DNA of 64,000 bases from Cafeteria roenbergensis (GCA_008330645.1 VLTN01000003.1:1103113-1167112), one strand, 5' to 3'. Shown: positions 11,582 through 24,538, counted from the first letter of the stretch. A program made the numbers and translations. Notes: generated by a model from the sequence alone, not told the origin.

Positions 11582-14500
11582 TCAGTGGTCCTCGCCCAGG
11601 TACTGCCGCACCACAGCAGCGGGGCTGGTGATGGCCTCGGGCACCTCCACGTCGCCGTTGCGGGGCGGCGCCACCACCGCCGCTGCGCCGTCGGGCAGCT
11701 CGCCGTCCTTGATGCTGTCGAAGAGGTACATGTTCAGCTGCAGCGGCGCCACCACCGACAGCGTGCCCCAGTCCAGCCACGTCTGCGTCGGCTGGCACCG
11801 CGCCTCGGCCTCGGCTAGCTTCTCCTGCGCAGCGAGAGTGGCAGCCTCCGCCTCGCCACGAGCCCTGGACATGGCGGCGGCTGTCTGAGCAGCCGCGTGG
11901 GCCGTCGCGCCGGCCGCCGGGTCTGGCGAGGGGTCCGCTCCCGGCTCGGACTTGACCGCGCGTCGGCCTCTGGCCCTGAGCCGCCCAGACCGCCCCGTCA
12001 CAGCCGCCTCCGCGGCCTCAATCGCGTCCTCCTCCGCCGCCAGCGCCACGGCCAGCCGCGCGTCTGCGTCCTCCGCCTGCGTCCTGGCCGCCGCCACGGC
12101 CGCGCTGTCACTCTCCGAGACGCTCTGCTGCAGCTCCTCGTCCAGCCAGTCGACGAGAAACACGATCCCATAGCGGAGCGTTGGGGCCGGGAACGAGGAG
12201 GCAGCCTCCCCTGCAGCTTCGCGGGCAGCGGCAGCGGCAGCCATCACCTGGTCCAGCGTAACGATCGGCCGGCGCGCCACCCCCCGCCCAGCAAGCACCA
12301 GCTCATCGTGCGCCTCCTCCTTGGCCGCAGCGCGCTTCGCCTCGCTCAGCCAGACGCCCGCCACCCCGCTGTCGTCGCCGCCGGCGTCACCGGCGCCGGC
12401 CCCGGAACCGCCGCTGCCACTCCCGGCCTTCTCCGCCCCGCCGCCCTCAGCTGCGGCGCCGGTGCCCATGGTGGCTGCCGCCGCTTCCGCCGCCAGCGCC
12501 TCGAGCGGGGCGAGGGACCGGGCAGCGGTGTCGGGCTCGGAGTCAGCGGCAGCCGCCGCCAGCGTCCGCGGGGCTGCCGCTGCCGCTCGCTGGCTTGCGC
12601 CGGTCCGCGTGTCCTTTCCCATGCGCTGCAGCCACTGGGGCCGCCTGGCGCACGCCCTGATGCTGCGGACGGTGTGCTTTCCCAGCTCTGCCTCGATCGC
12701 GCCGCTGTGGTGGTGGTAGACGACGTCGTCGTTCACGCGGAGGCGCGCCCTCCAGCGCAGCACCTCCTCCGGCAGACGGGCGAGCACGGCGTGGGGGTGC
12801 AGAGCCTGCTTCGCGGCCATGCGCGCAGTGCGCTTGGTGGCCGGCGGGATGGTGCAGACGAGGTGGCGCGGCAGCACCGTGGTCGCCGTCACGTCGCTGG
12901 CCGCTCCAGGGCTGGTCGCCGGAGGCCAGGGCACGGCGAGAAGGTCGATGTGGCTGGCCACGCCGGCCTCAATGGCGCGGCGGGTGCTGTCGGCCGCAGT
13001 CGGCTCGCGCGGGCGCGCCGCTGCGGCTTCGCTTCCAGCGGCGGCGGCGGCGGCGACGGCGGCTGCCGCAGATGGCGGCGGCACATCGCTGGCCGTGCCT
13101 GCGTCCCCCTGGGAGCCCGTCGTCGCGCCATCCCGCGTGGCAGCGCTCGCCGCCCGCCGGACGATCGCCAGGAGCGAGTCAGGCAGCTTTCCATCCAGGA
13201 GCGCAGGCAGTGAGGCGATTGCGGCGGCGTCCGACCGCGGGCGCTTGGGGCCGAGGAACGCCGGCCACCCGCCGTCCAGGAGGGACTCGTCATCGTCGTC
13301 GTCGGAGGCCTCGCCGCCGGAGCGGCGTCGCTTGGCGCGAGGCGATGGGGCCCCGAACGCCACGTTCACGGCCTCGGGGAGGGCCTGGACGCCAGCGTCG
13401 GCCTGCTCGAGGAGTTGCAGGGCGTCGGGAGCGCCCGGCGGGCTGGCCTTCTCCACGGCGGCGAAGCGGAACAGCGCCTCGAGGCCCTGCTTGAGCTCCG
13501 AGCGAACCGAGGCGAGGGCCTCTGCCTTGGGGGGCCGCTGCCTCGACGGCTCGATAGCGAGCAGGGCGTGGCTGAGGGCGCCCGCGGGCAAGCACATCGG
13601 GTTGATCGAGCCGGCCTGCGAGCCACGTCGAGGCGGGGCAGCCAAATGATAATAGTTAAAAAAGCAGGCGGGGGCTGGGGCGGGGGCGGCAGCAGAAGCT
13701 GTGGAGCACGCGAAAGCCCCGTCCCCGAGAGGGGAGGGCGCGAGGGCAGACCGAGCGTTGCGAGCACCGGGCCAAGGGAAGCATCATCGACGCGTCATCA
13801 TCGGCATCAGCAGTAGCATCAGCATCATCATCGGCATCAGCAGCAGCAGTAACAGCAGTAGCAATGGCAGCTGAGGGCACTGCTTGGGGTCTCACCATCT
13901 CGAACAGCGCGAACAGGAGGGACACGGACCGCGGACCCCACAGGCCGCCGAAGCGCAGCGCCGTCCTGATGGAGGTCGGGCAGAGCGCGGCCGGCCGCTG
14001 CGCAAAGACTGCCTGCAGCAGGGGGTCGAAGCAGAGGGCGCAGAGCATGCCGTGCTCCGCGGCAGAGGGCTGCGCGCCCGCGGCGGCGGCCACGCCGTCC
14101 ACGCTGTAGTCTGGCCTCTCGGCCTGGGGCGCCGCGCCTTGCCACGCTGGCGCGGGCGCTGCCGCTGACGAGAGGGCGCGCTTGAGGGACCGGCCGGCCG
14201 CCTCGGCGACGCGGGCCGAGAAGACGCACGCCTCGTCGAGCCAGGGGCTGACGGCTGCGGCCTCCGAGCGAGAGGCCTCCCTGTCAGCCCGGGCGGTCCT
14301 GGCCCGACGCTGGCGCTCGGATATCGCCGCCTCCCGCGCTGCGGCGACGGCCAGCAGCTCGCGCTGGTCCTCCGGCACCGCGTCGCGGAGCAAGGCGGCG
14401 ACGCGGGCGGCAACCTCGGGGACGCGCTCCTTCAAGGCTTGCTCCTCGCCCTCGCGCATGGTGCGAGCCCTGGCCTCCACTGCCTCCTTGAATACGGTGG

Positions 14501-16205
14501 CAATCGCCTTGTCTCTGGCGGCGGCGCTTGGGGCCTCGGCGCGCTCGCGCATCCGCGCAGCCTCCTCGGCCACGCCTGCCACCGACATGACGGCTGCCCC
14601 GGCGCGCACCCGCTCGGCGTCAGGCAGACTTAGGTCACGCGACCGGGCGAGCAGGGCGGCGGCGGCGCGGCGGCGCCACTCGTCTGCGCTGCAGCGGCCC
14701 TCCTGCAGCGCCACGGCCAGGCCTCGCGACCGAGCCTCGTCGAACAGCTGCTCCGAGAGCCTCGCAGACAGCCCGAACAGGGCTCCGTACTGCAGAGCGT
14801 GCCGCAGATCGAGAGCAGGCAGTCCATCCAGGTACGCAACCATCTCGGCCGGGGAGGCAGCGGCGAGGGCAGTGGGGTCCGTTGGGAGAGGAGGGTGCCT
14901 GGAATTGTCTGACGGAGCAGAAGCAGCAGCAGCTGCCGATGCCGCTGACGAGGAGGAGGAGGAGGACGCGGACCACGCCTGGCCCGCCAACGTCGACTGG
15001 CTGGGGCCTGCAGGGTGCTGGGGCGCAGGGACGACGTCAAGCCCCAGGAAAAAGGCTGAGGCTGCTGGGGGCGCTTCGCAATGCGGGGCCGCGAAGCTGC
15101 AGCCCCTGCGGCGCTGCCTGCCGTGCAGCGACGGCACCTCCACCAGTGACGCGTTCACTGTGGTGAGGAGCCCGTGAAAGGACACGGCACCTGCAGAGCC
15201 AGAGTCGGACGTTGGGCCGCTGCTGCCGGAGCTCTGCCCAGGATCGCCGCCGTCCTCGACCTCGTCCTCGTCCTCGTCCTCGTCCTCCTCGCCATCCGCG
15301 GTGCCCGCCCGCGTGGCTGCCGCACGGGAAGATTTGTCCCCAGCAGCTCCTGACCGAGCGACACGATTGCGGATGTTCCGCGTGGTGCGTTGGAGGCGCT
15401 GCATCGCAGCGGCTTCCTTCGGGGCGAGCTTCTTGCGGGAGGCCCGCGTACGCCTGCGGATCGCCCGGGCCTTGCGCAGGGCCGAGTTGCCGAGCCCGGC
15501 CCCGTCAGAGTCCGTATCCTCATCGGATCCGGGGCTGGACGTCTCGTCGTCGTCGTCGCTGGTGTCCGACTGCGTCTGCTCCTCGTCGTCCTCCTCGTCA
15601 GTTTCGATGCCTGGTGCGGACCTGGGGACTGCCGCAGCCGCGCCAGCGGAATCGCTGTCATCTGCCTGCGCATCTGGAGTGTGGTCGGCCCGCCGAAGCC
15701 TGGCCAGCGCGTCAGTGGTTGTGCTCCGCGCTGGTGAGAGGAGCGGGGAAGCCAGAACGCGGCGCGCGCTGGACCGGAGGCTGGAAAATACTGCTGCGAC
15801 GCTCCGGCCGCTGGAGGCGTCGCCAGAGTAGGCCCCTGGCAGCGAGGCGAGGAGGAGGAGCAGCAGCGCCTCGGCCCTTGCGTTGCTCTTGGATGTGTCG
15901 CCGAGCAGGGGGCCGGACGGGGTCAGTCGCATTGGCCGCGGGTCGCGCTTCTTCTGCTCCGCAACCTGCTCCAGGGCGATGTGGGGCAGCGGCGTGGCGG
16001 CGGCGCGCTCGTGGAGGCGCGCCGCGAACGTGCGCACACCTTCCCGGGTGAGCGCCGTGCGCGCAAGCCTGTCGAGCCAGCCAGGCTGGCACACTTCTTC
16101 CGTCACAATGCTCTCGAACGCGTCAACCGCTGGACCCATGTAGTAGTTGCGCAGCTTGCGCAAGTCCCTGACGAGGTTAGGGAGACCGGGTCGGTCGCCG
16201 TCCAT
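11582..16205 (-). CDS. Large acidic low-complexity protein, unknown function
   Basis: Two exons, 16205-13896 and 13615-11582, joined in phase 0 by a GTGAGA...CGCAG intron, would encode about 1,447 aa. The N-terminal 130 residues look folded (RDLRKLRNYYMGPAVDAFES...). Residues about 210-360 alternate acidic runs (ETDEEDDEEQ, SDDDDE, EEDEDEDEDE) with a basic block (RRRTRASRKK), a pattern common in nuclear or chromatin proteins. An alpha-helical, Ala/Arg/Glu-rich segment follows (about 500-700). A more ordered stretch continues across the splice (LFALFEM then AGSINP). The second exon has a nuclear-localisation-like AKRRRSG and ends with VVRQYLGEDH. I do not recognise a family. An in-frame upstream start near 16508 is possible, but that part is pure low complexity. 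The intron contains TCA/CAT-rich simple repeats (13795-13860). Confidence 0.65.
13795..13866. repeat. ATC/AGC-rich simple repeat in intron
   Basis: This is an irregular trinucleotide-type tract of CATCATCGGCATCAGCAG-like units. It lies inside the putative intron of the large acidic gene (read as GAT/GCT/CTG on the coding strand). If it were translated it would give an Asp/Ala run, so an exon reading cannot be fully excluded. Confidence 0.7.
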
Positions 16206-17234
16206 CGTGCCAGGCGCCAGCGAGGCCGTCGGAGTCGGCGAGCTCAGCGAGCTTGCCGCTCCAGCACTGCCCTCGATCTGCTGCGGCGGGGGCGGCGAGG
16301 GAGCGTGCGCGGCCCGGAGCTTGGCAGCGGCGGTCGCGGGCGGTTGCCAGTTGCCTCTCGGGCCGACCGCAGACAGCAGCCACGGCAGCCAGCTCCGCGT
16401 GGTACGAGCGGCACTCGGCACACTTTCACGGACACGCGCCACTTTGCCTGCGGCCAGCGAGCGCAGTGCCCGGGGTCCCGGCCTGGGCAGTCCAAGCGCT
16501 GCGCGCACACCGGGCCAACGGCGGCCAAGGCAGTCGAGCGCTCACCTGGGAGTGCGAGGCGCCGCGCGACCGGGATCGGCTCATCGGCGCCGCACAGGCG
16601 CGCCCTATCGTCGTGCGGCACCTGCGAGTGCGTCCGCTCTGACGCCGGCCTGCTGGCGGGGGCGGGCGGCGCAGCGACTCCTGGCAGAGCACAGGCCTGG
16701 CACAACAGACCAGCCCGCGATCGAGCCGACGGCAGAGGGCTGCCCGGACCAACACCGTCGGGTGATGGGAGATGCCTGGCGGTCGATGGACGTTGCTCTT
16801 CGCGACGATGCTCCGCGTGACGGCTGGCGCGCGCGGCTGTGCAGCCCGCGTGCGTGTGCTTTGCGGCGAGGGCTTGCGCCGCGCTCCGGAACACGGAGCG
16901 CCGGTGATTCGAGGCAGCACCCGAAGCATGCACGCACACAAGCAAGAACATCATGGGACGGTCCCCGCACAGTCGCGCACGGTGGGGGGCGAAGAACGAA
17001 GAAAACCACTCGGCAATGGGGGGCTGCTGCAGGGGCGCGGACGGCCTTGCGCTGGCCGCCGTCGAACCACGTCAGCAGACTTCTCGCCCATGCGCCTGGC
17101 CAGAGCCCCACCGCCACTACACGCCCTCAGGCAGCGGAGGGCGACTACGCCGGCTCGCTGCGGGTGACCGGTCCCGCGTTGGCTTCCAGCTGAGGGCGGA
17201 AGCCGGAGCGCGAGCGCCAGGCGTCCACCGGGCA
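16206..17234. other. 1-kb gap, no supported gene
   Basis: It lies between the start of the large acidic gene and the stop of the COX14-like gene, both on minus. Both strands have overlapping open frames typical of 70% GC DNA. None shows a recognisable motif, a convincing start or splice pairs that join into one. The promoter of the large gene should be here. Confidence 0.5.
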
Positions 17235-17471
17235 TCACTGGCGCTCGTCGCCTTGGGAGGCGGCAGCAGGGGCCGCGGCCGCCCCCGAGCTGGCCTCTTC
17301 GGCCACAGGCTGCGCGCTCACGTTTTGGCGCTCGCGCTGGGCGATCTTGCGGAGGACCGAGAAGCTGAAGACGCCATAGCCGGCGGCGCCGAGCAGTCCC
17401 ACCGACGAAAGGATGAGGAAGCCGGTCACTGCCTTGCCAGCCAGGTCACGGGCGCGCACGAAGGCCGACAT
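17235..17471 (-). CDS. Small single-pass membrane protein, COX14-like (tentative)
   Basis: A single exon encodes 78 aa from ATG 17471. The first residues are RARDLAGKAVTGF, then one transmembrane stretch (about 15-38, ILSSVGLLGAAGYGVFSFSV), then a basic-charged patch RKIAQRER and an Ala/Gln-rich tail. Short N-terminal helix, single transmembrane helix and a basic follow-up are the layout of the mitochondrial cytochrome oxidase assembly factor COX14 and similar micro-membrane proteins. The match is by layout and a few residues only. It is divergent from DYNC2LI1 across 286 bp. A chance open frame of this size is possible in GC-rich DNA, but the clean transmembrane helix argues for a gene. Confidence 0.5.
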   Translation of the reverse strand: MSAFVRARDLAGKAVTGFLILSSVGLLGAAGYGVFSFSVLRKIAQRERQNVSAQPVAEEASSGAAAAPAAASQGDERQ

Positions 17472-17757
17472 TTCCAGAGTTGGGTGGATTCGGGGTGCGG
17501 CTGGTGAGGAAGCAACGGGGTGCGGGGCGCCGGGGCCGTTCGGCGACGGTCAGATGACGGCGGCAAGCAGAGCCGGCTGCCAGCAGTTTGCTCCGCGCTG
17601 AGTCGGACTCTTGGGCCTGACTTGAGTTGGCGACGAATACGGCCCTGCGCAGAGTTGCCGTCGCTGCGACGCCCGCTCCGGCATCGGGCAGGGCAACGGC
17701 GCGGGCCAGAGTCCGACAGGCGGGGCCACACTTGCCTTTCCGCGCCCCCGTGGCGCG

Positions 17758-20124
17758 ATGGCCGCAGTCACCTCCAGCAAGGTGAGAGAGGGCGCCCCTG
17801 AGCCGCCCGGGGCATCCGGGCAGCGCAGCCCGTTCGGCGCCTGGACGGGAAGCGCGTTTGGCGCGCCCCTGCACGCGACCAGGGAGCCTACCGCCGGCAG
17901 CTTCAACGGGGCCAGTCTCAGCCATCGCACGCCGTTGAGTATCGGGCGTCCAAAGCCCGGCTTCAGGGTGGCGGCCTGCGAGGGAGCCGACGGTTGCTGG
18001 AACCTGCGCCGGCCGCGCTCAGCTGCCACGGTCAAGGCCGGGCCTGCGAGCGGGACGTATTCCGGTGTGTTGTTGCGTGTTCTGAACGTGGCCTGCAGGC
18101 TGGGGCCGATTCCGCCGGTGCCGGCGAGGGCAGCGGGCTGGACTTGTTCGGCATTCTGCAAGCTGTTGCAGCCTCGGCAGACAAGGGCAAGCCCATGTCG
18201 ATCGACGACGTGGTGGCGCAGTACGGGGACGACGCGGCCAAACGCGCTCATGCCGAGCGGAAGCGCGCGGCGGACCCGAGCCAGGCAAGCGCGGCGGGAG
18301 ACCCCGGTAGCGCTGGCGGCGCCGCCTCGCTCGCCGCCGAAGCCGCGCAGGGAGGCGCAGCGGGGGGCGGTGACGGGGAAGACGGCGGGGGCGGTGACGA
18401 CGAAGACGACGAGCCCGTTGACGAGATCGAAGGCGGCGGGGAGGCCATGCCCGAGGACAAGGCGGGCGCCGCCGCGCTGTGGTCCCAGCCGCTGGTGCAG
18501 GCGAGCAAGGTGAAGGAGGCGTACGTGCTCTTCGCGGGGGGCCGCGCGGCGGGCAAGTCGTCGCTCGTCGCCACCTTCCTCGGCACGGGCCGCCCCGACA
18601 GCTCCGCCTCCTCCTCCGCGCTGGAGTACGCCTTCGGCCGCAAGAGCGGCGCGTCCGCTCGCGACGCCGCCAAGGTGGTCGCGCACTGCTGGGAGCTGGC
18701 CGGCGGAACGAAACTCCGCACGCTCACCCAGGTCCCCCTCACCACCCAGCGGCTGCCCAACGCCACCATCGTGCTCACAGCCTCGCTGGCCAGCCCGGCT
18801 GCCGTGCTGCCGCTGCTGCTGCGCTGGCTGCCGCTGTTGCGCGCGCGGTGCGCCGAGTGCGTCGCCAAGCTGCGGCGCAAGTCTAGCCGCCACGCCACCG
18901 CGCTGGAGGCGCGCGCACTCAAGCGTGTCGTCGGCGACGGCCACCCCGACGCGTGAGGCTGGCCTGGCGAGAGCGACGTTGGCCCTGCCCGCCGCTCGGT
19001 CGCCGGGGCATCACCGCTGCAGCCTGGCGCCGCTCTCAGCTGGGCAGCTCGCCCATTCTCCTGCTCCCCATTCCTCGCCCATTCCTCGCCCACCCCCTCC
19101 TGCCCTCTCGCCGCCGCAGGTCGCTGCTGTCTCCGCTGCCCTGCCACATCCTCATCGTCCTCACGCACTACGACAAGTTCCAGGACTCGGACCCGGCTCG
19201 CCGCCGCGCCCTCCTGCAGGCGTGCCGCTACGTGGCGCACGTCCACGGCGCGTCCTTACTCTGCTGCTCAACGGCAGACCGCGCCCTCACCAGCGCCGTG
19301 AGCCCCTGTCCGCCGCGTCCTTTGCGCCACAGGAGCCGGCCGCGCGTTCCCGGGCCGCCTCACGCTGTGGCCGATGTCCCGCGGCATGGGCGCCTCCGCG
19401 ACGCCTCGGCCATGGCAGCATTGTCGCAAGCACACGCCCCCCCCCCGAATCCTCGCTGCCGCCCCCGAACAACCCCCCCCCTAGTCCTTGCTACCGCCCC
19501 CAAACCTCCCCCTTCTCCCCTCCTGCTCCTCGGATGCCGCAGTTCCGCGGCGCGATTGCCGCGGCCGTCTTTGGCTCCGAGGGCCGCAGGCCGGTGCAGC
19601 TGGACCCGGCATCCGCGCTGCTGGTGCCTGCCGGGGCCGACCGCCTCGCCGACATTGGCCTTCCTCGCGGGTGCGTCGCGCCGACGTCCGCCTCGGCCGC
19701 TCTCGATGTGTGCCCGCAATGGCTCCCCGTGGTGGACACGGTGTACCCGCGCCTGGGCACGGCTGCCGCTGCGTCCCTCGAGGCTGTTGACGAGGGCCTC
19801 TCCACAGAGGACTTCGGGTCGTGGTCGCCGCAGGCCAAGGATGGCCTGGACGCCAGGCCGGACGGCGACGACCCGACGGACGCCATGATGGCGGGATACG
19901 AGGAGCCCACTGTGGACGCGGCGCGTGCTCGCCGGTTGGAGGACCTGGCGCGATACGTCAAGGACGCTGAGCGGCGCCTCAGACTCAACGCCCAGCGAGC
20001 TGCGCCTGGCGCGGTGAGCAGCGCGCAGCCGGCCGCCGCGTCGGCTGCGGGGGCTTCCGCTGGCGGGTCGCGGTCCCGTCGCGCTGCGGGCGGGACTGCG
20101 AGCGGGCGCGCGAGGCATGCGTAG
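17758..20124 (+). CDS. DYNC2LI1: Cytoplasmic dynein 2 light intermediate chain 1
   Basis: Proposed exons are 17758-17781 (tentative, 8 codons), 18099-18952, 19120-19297 and 19543-20124, giving about 545 aa. The P-loop-like segment FAGGRAAGKSSLVATFL is followed by SALEYAFGRKSG, VVAHCWELAGGTKL, LPNATIVLTASL and, after the next splice, CHILIVLTHYDKFQDSD and YVAHVHGASLLCCS, then FRGAIAAAVFG. The order and wording match dynein-2 LIC (D1bLIC), not dynein-1 LIC. Role: subunit of the retrograde intraflagellar-transport motor, so the organism builds cilia or flagella. An acidic Gly/Asp/Glu insert (about residues 80-145) precedes the Ras-like domain, and the C-terminal tail is Ala/Arg/Ser-rich. Splice phases (0, 2, 0) all agree. 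The first exon is the least certain part; the open frame also continues upstream of 18099. Confidence 0.87.
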
Positions 20125-20357
20125 ACTGCTGCTTGCTCCGGGCGCTTGCGATGCGACTGAGTGGCAGCGGCGCGCCGGGCCCGTGCCGGTTCCGAGCTCG
20201 GCCACCGCGACAAGCGAGACCAGTGTCGGATCGTGGTCAGGGTGCCCGCACTGCTTGTGAGTGACTGCGAGACCGCCGGCGCCCTGGGAAGTGACTCGTC
20301 CAGCTTGGCTGGCGGACCCTGACCGCTGGGCACACGGGTTTCGTGCACACAGCGCAC

Positions 20358-22250
20358 TCAATCTTGCACTGCGCGCTCGCTCGCAAGGCCGCGCTCACGC
20401 ACCTGTCTCGAGTGCTCTGCGTACGCCTCCTGAAGCAGGGCGTGGGCAGGCACGCGCGCGCGCAGCTTGATGCACGCCAAAAACGCGCCCGACAGGACGC
20501 GGTGCAAGCTGTAGCTGTCTGGGGGCGGCGGCGCCAGCGACCCGGCGGCGAGGACGTCGGCGTGCTTGAGCAGACGCGCGGTCATCTTCGACTCGGAAAA
20601 GTCAAACACGCCTGCGCCGGGGGCGAACGGCTCCCCGACGATGAGGCCGGCCTCCACGCTCGCGCTGAGCACGTCGGCGGACTCGTAGCCCGTGAGGAAC
20701 CCCAGCGCCGTCGCGAGCCTGACGACCTCGTCACGGTTGCCGGTGGCGGTGGCCCACACCAGGTCGCAGTAGCGGGCGGCGAAGTCAAAGGGGTAGGTCC
20801 GCGCGGCGCCGAAGTCGATGAGCGAGAGTGTGTCCGACTCGGCGTCGTAGAGGAAGTTGCCCCAGTTGGGGTCCGTCTGCATGGCACGGAACTCGAAGAG
20901 CTGCCTCAGGGTGAGCCGGAGCAGGCGCGTCGCCACGCTGTCCCGCGTCCGCTGGCCCATGGCAGCCACCCGGTCCAGCGGCACGCCCCTCACCAACGTG
21001 GTTGTGAGCGCGTGCTGGGCGGAGAGCTGCGTGACCACCTCCGGCACGGCGACGCCGCCTTCCGGGTCGTGGAGCAGCTCCCTGAACCGGCGCGTGTGCT
21101 CGGCCTCGAGGCGATAGTCGCACTCCTCCGAGAGCTCGCGCCCCGCGACATCCATGGCGTGCTCCAGGAAGAGCCCCTTGGGCACCGCGCCGGTGAGCGC
21201 GAGGATGCGTCCCAGGTTGGCGATGTCGCTCTGGATGCTGTCGGCCACGCCCGGGTACTGCACCTTGATGGCGACCTCCGCGCCCCCCAGCGCCGGCGCC
21301 AGCACGCCCCTGTGGACCTGGCCGATGCTTGCGGCCGCCATTGGCTCCGGGTCAAACTCGGCCAGCTTGTCCCGCCAGCCGTCCCCCAGCGCAGCGTCCA
21401 TCGCCTGTGTCAGCTGCCACTCGGGCATGGCGTCCGCGCCGGCGCGCACGCGCTCCAGCGCGGCAAGCAGCGGGGGCGGCAGGACGGCCTCGTCCTGCAT
21501 CGAGAGCAGCTGCCCGAGCTTGAGCGCCGCTCCGCGCATGCGGCAGAGCGAGTCGGCCAGAATCGTGGCGTTGCGCTCAGACATGGCCGCCGATGCCCAC
21601 AGCCCGCCGCCGGTGGGCGGCACCTCATGTGTCGGTGTCGAGGGGGCGCTGCCCGGCGCGGCGGGCGCTGCGGCCGGCGGCCTCCGCAGCCCCATGGCGC
21701 TCGAGGCGGCCTCCATCACGGTGCCGCCGACGAGGCTGACGGCGAGCTGCCCGAAGCCAGCCACGCGCGCCAGCTGCGACGACGGCACGGCCCGGCGAGG
21801 CGGGCGCGCCTTGGCCGTGACGGCGGTCGGGCTTGCGACCGCCGGCCGGGGCCCCGCCGAGAACGAGTCCATCAGCGAGTGGTGCGCATCAACCTCTGCG
21901 TCTGGGCTGGGGCGGGCCGGGGCGGGCTGCGCCGCTTGGGGGGGGGCTTCTGGCGCGATGTGTGACGTGGCCAGCCCCGGCGGAGACTCGGCAGCTGAAG
22001 GGCTCTCGCGCCCTTCGCGGGCCGGTGGGCGGGGGACAGCCGCCCCAGCGTGATGGCCGTGCCCCGGGCCTCGGGGCAGCCTCGTGACTCCTCCTGGCGG
22101 TCGCTGGGCGGCGGGCGGAATTTTGCTCCTCGACCTTGCGGGCGCGGGCACCAGCCCGCACCTAGCCCGCGCCCTTCCGGCCACGTGCGCCGCGACGACG
22201 GACAGTCCCTTGGCAACGCCGACAGCGTCGCGAAAGGCTCTGGCTGCCAT
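20358..22250 (-). CDS. COQ8: COQ8/ADCK3-type atypical kinase (ubiquinone biosynthesis)
   Basis: An intronless 630-aa frame starts at ATG 22250. Residues 1-190 are an Arg/Pro/Ala-rich N-terminus consistent with mitochondrial import plus a linker. The diagnostic KxGQ motif is GAALKLGQLLS (Lys244-Gln247). It is followed by the A-rich loop AAASIGQVHRG near residue 300, EVAIKVQYPGV (ATP-site lysine), ELSEECDYRLEAEH, QTDPNWGNFLYD (catalytic-loop equivalent) and LIDFGAARTY (the metal-binding Asp). These are the signatures of the UbiB/ADCK3/COQ8 branch. Role: ATPase/kinase-like protein of the mitochondrial matrix face of the inner membrane, needed for the coenzyme Q biosynthetic complex. COQ1 lies about 15 kb away in the same window. 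Confidence 0.95.
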   Translation of the reverse strand: MAARAFRDAVGVAKGLSVVAAHVAGRARARCGLVPAPARSRSKIPPAAQRPPGGVTRLPRGPGHGHHAGAAVPRPPAREGRESPSAAESPPGLATSHIAPEAPPQAAQPAPARPSPDAEVDAHHSLMDSFSAGPRPAVASPTAVTAKARPPRRAVPSSQLARVAGFGQLAVSLVGGTVMEAASSAMGLRRPPAAAPAAPGSAPSTPTHEVPPTGGGLWASAAMSERNATILADSLCRMRGAALKLGQLLSMQDEAVLPPPLLAALERVRAGADAMPEWQLTQAMDAALGDGWRDKLAEFDPEPMAAASIGQVHRGVLAPALGGAEVAIKVQYPGVADSIQSDIANLGRILALTGAVPKGLFLEHAMDVAGRELSEECDYRLEAEHTRRFRELLHDPEGGVAVPEVVTQLSAQHALTTTLVRGVPLDRVAAMGQRTRDSVATRLLRLTLRQLFEFRAMQTDPNWGNFLYDAESDTLSLIDFGAARTYPFDFAARYCDLVWATATGNRDEVVRLATALGFLTGYESADVLSASVEAGLIVGEPFAPGAGVFDFSESKMTARLLKHADVLAAGSLAPPPPDSYSLHRVLSGAFLACIKLRARVPAHALLQEAYAEHSRQVRERGLASERAVQD

Positions 22251-22551
22251 TCGGCCCCCTGTCTCGGGCGCCGGTCGCAGCTTGCAGCTCGAACGCGCGG
22301 CCTCGGCGGCTGGCGAGCCTGAGTCTGGCGGGGACTACAGGCACGCAGAGGACCGACCGGCCAGCACGGGCCCGATTGCGGGAGGCCTCCTGGGCGCGTG
22401 CGCCGTCCCGCGGAGCGTGGCGCGGGCGGCGGCTGATGTTGCGTCAGGCGATATTGCTGGCGCATCGATCGACGGGCGTGCTCTGCCAGCGTTCCAGCGG
22501 CGAACGATCCGGGCACTCCTCGTCCGCTTTCGGAAGGAAGGACTCGCCGCC
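22251..22551. promoter_or_regulatory. Shared upstream region of COQ8 and ARF
   Basis: This is 301 bp between the divergent ATGs of COQ8 (minus) and the ARF gene (plus). No TATA-like box or clear motif is recognised; it is GC-rich throughout. Its promoter role is inferred only from position. Confidence 0.4.
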
Positions 22552-23622
<1,071 letters not shown>

Positions 23623-24538
23623 GCCCGCCCACAGCCAGCATGCCGAGGCGCGATGCTCTCGCACCTGCTCCTCTCCCAGCTGCCCGCCAGCGCGCCCTCT
23701 CCGGGTGCCCGGCCGTGGCGGCGAGGGAAGCCTCCATCGCCTCTTTGAGAACCGGAGCCCACGGCTCAACCCCCCCCGTCTGTCAGGCAGTGCGGCTCAG
23801 GCTACGCCTGTCCCGCCCCAAAACAATTAGTGACCCAACGGCACTACTGTGCGGGTCTGTCAGTCGGGGGCGCCGCCGGCTCCGGCCTCCTCTCATCCTG
23901 GGAGCATGTCCCCCCACGGCGCCGACGAAGGGTTCGACCTCTCCCTCGTCGCCACGGGGTCCGCGGCACAGACGAAGCGGCCATCGCGCTTGCGCGAGCG
24001 GCCCTCGTCCGTTCCTTCGCGACGCGTCTCGCGTGTGATGCTAGCGCACTGTCCGCAATGCGCCAGCACGGCTGTCAGCTCGCCGCCCACTCGTGCACAC
24101 CCACTTGGCCTCCGCACCAATCGTCACAATTCCGGGCCCTGAATGGAGTCGGACCTCTGCAGCACCGCGCGGCGATGAGCTCTGCGTCAGGTCAAGTGCA
24201 GTTGGCCACACCGGCTCACCAAGGCCAAGAGCGCGCGTGCCGACGGGCCTCGCAGTGACCCATACCCCAGCGCCCCCGCTTGGGTTCAGCACTCGGGCCC
24301 CGTCGTCTCCGGGGCGTTGCCGATGAGGGCGTCAGCGACTCGAGTTGCAGCTGCACCATTTCGCGCGATTGGGCGAGGGCTGAGAGCGGACCAGTCCGCA
24401 GCTGTGGTATCAGACGCGCCTTTTGGCCCGGGGGCGCCCAGCTTCGCCGGGCATGGCCGAGCAGGCGCGGCACAGGTCCGGCGGTTTGCAAGCCTCTGCC
24501 GACCATTCCGCAGGGTTCCGGGCCACTCGCCGACGTGC
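23623..24538. other. Intergenic gap, tandem-oriented genes
   Basis: No RNA gene or convincing exon found. A GGTTCGA string at 23933-23939 does not sit in a tRNA fold. The frame of the next gene is open back to about 24317 and begins with an Arg/Ala-rich stretch that could be a mitochondrial presequence if an earlier ATG is used. Confidence 0.5.

Noticed and set aside
20343-21965. 540-codon plus-strand frame over COQ8
   Set aside because: Antisense shadow of a conserved gene with full kinase-like motifs on the minus strand.
23925-23950. GGGTTCGACC string resembling a tRNA T-loop
   Set aside because: The flanking bases do not pair into a T-arm, and no acceptor or anticodon stems can be built around it. 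No tRNA gene was found in the window.
24317-24538. Longer N-terminus for the GNAT protein
   Set aside because: It looks like a possible mitochondrial presequence, but any GC-rich frame here gives Arg/Ala-rich text. It conflicts with the nuclear-type C-terminus, so it was not adopted.
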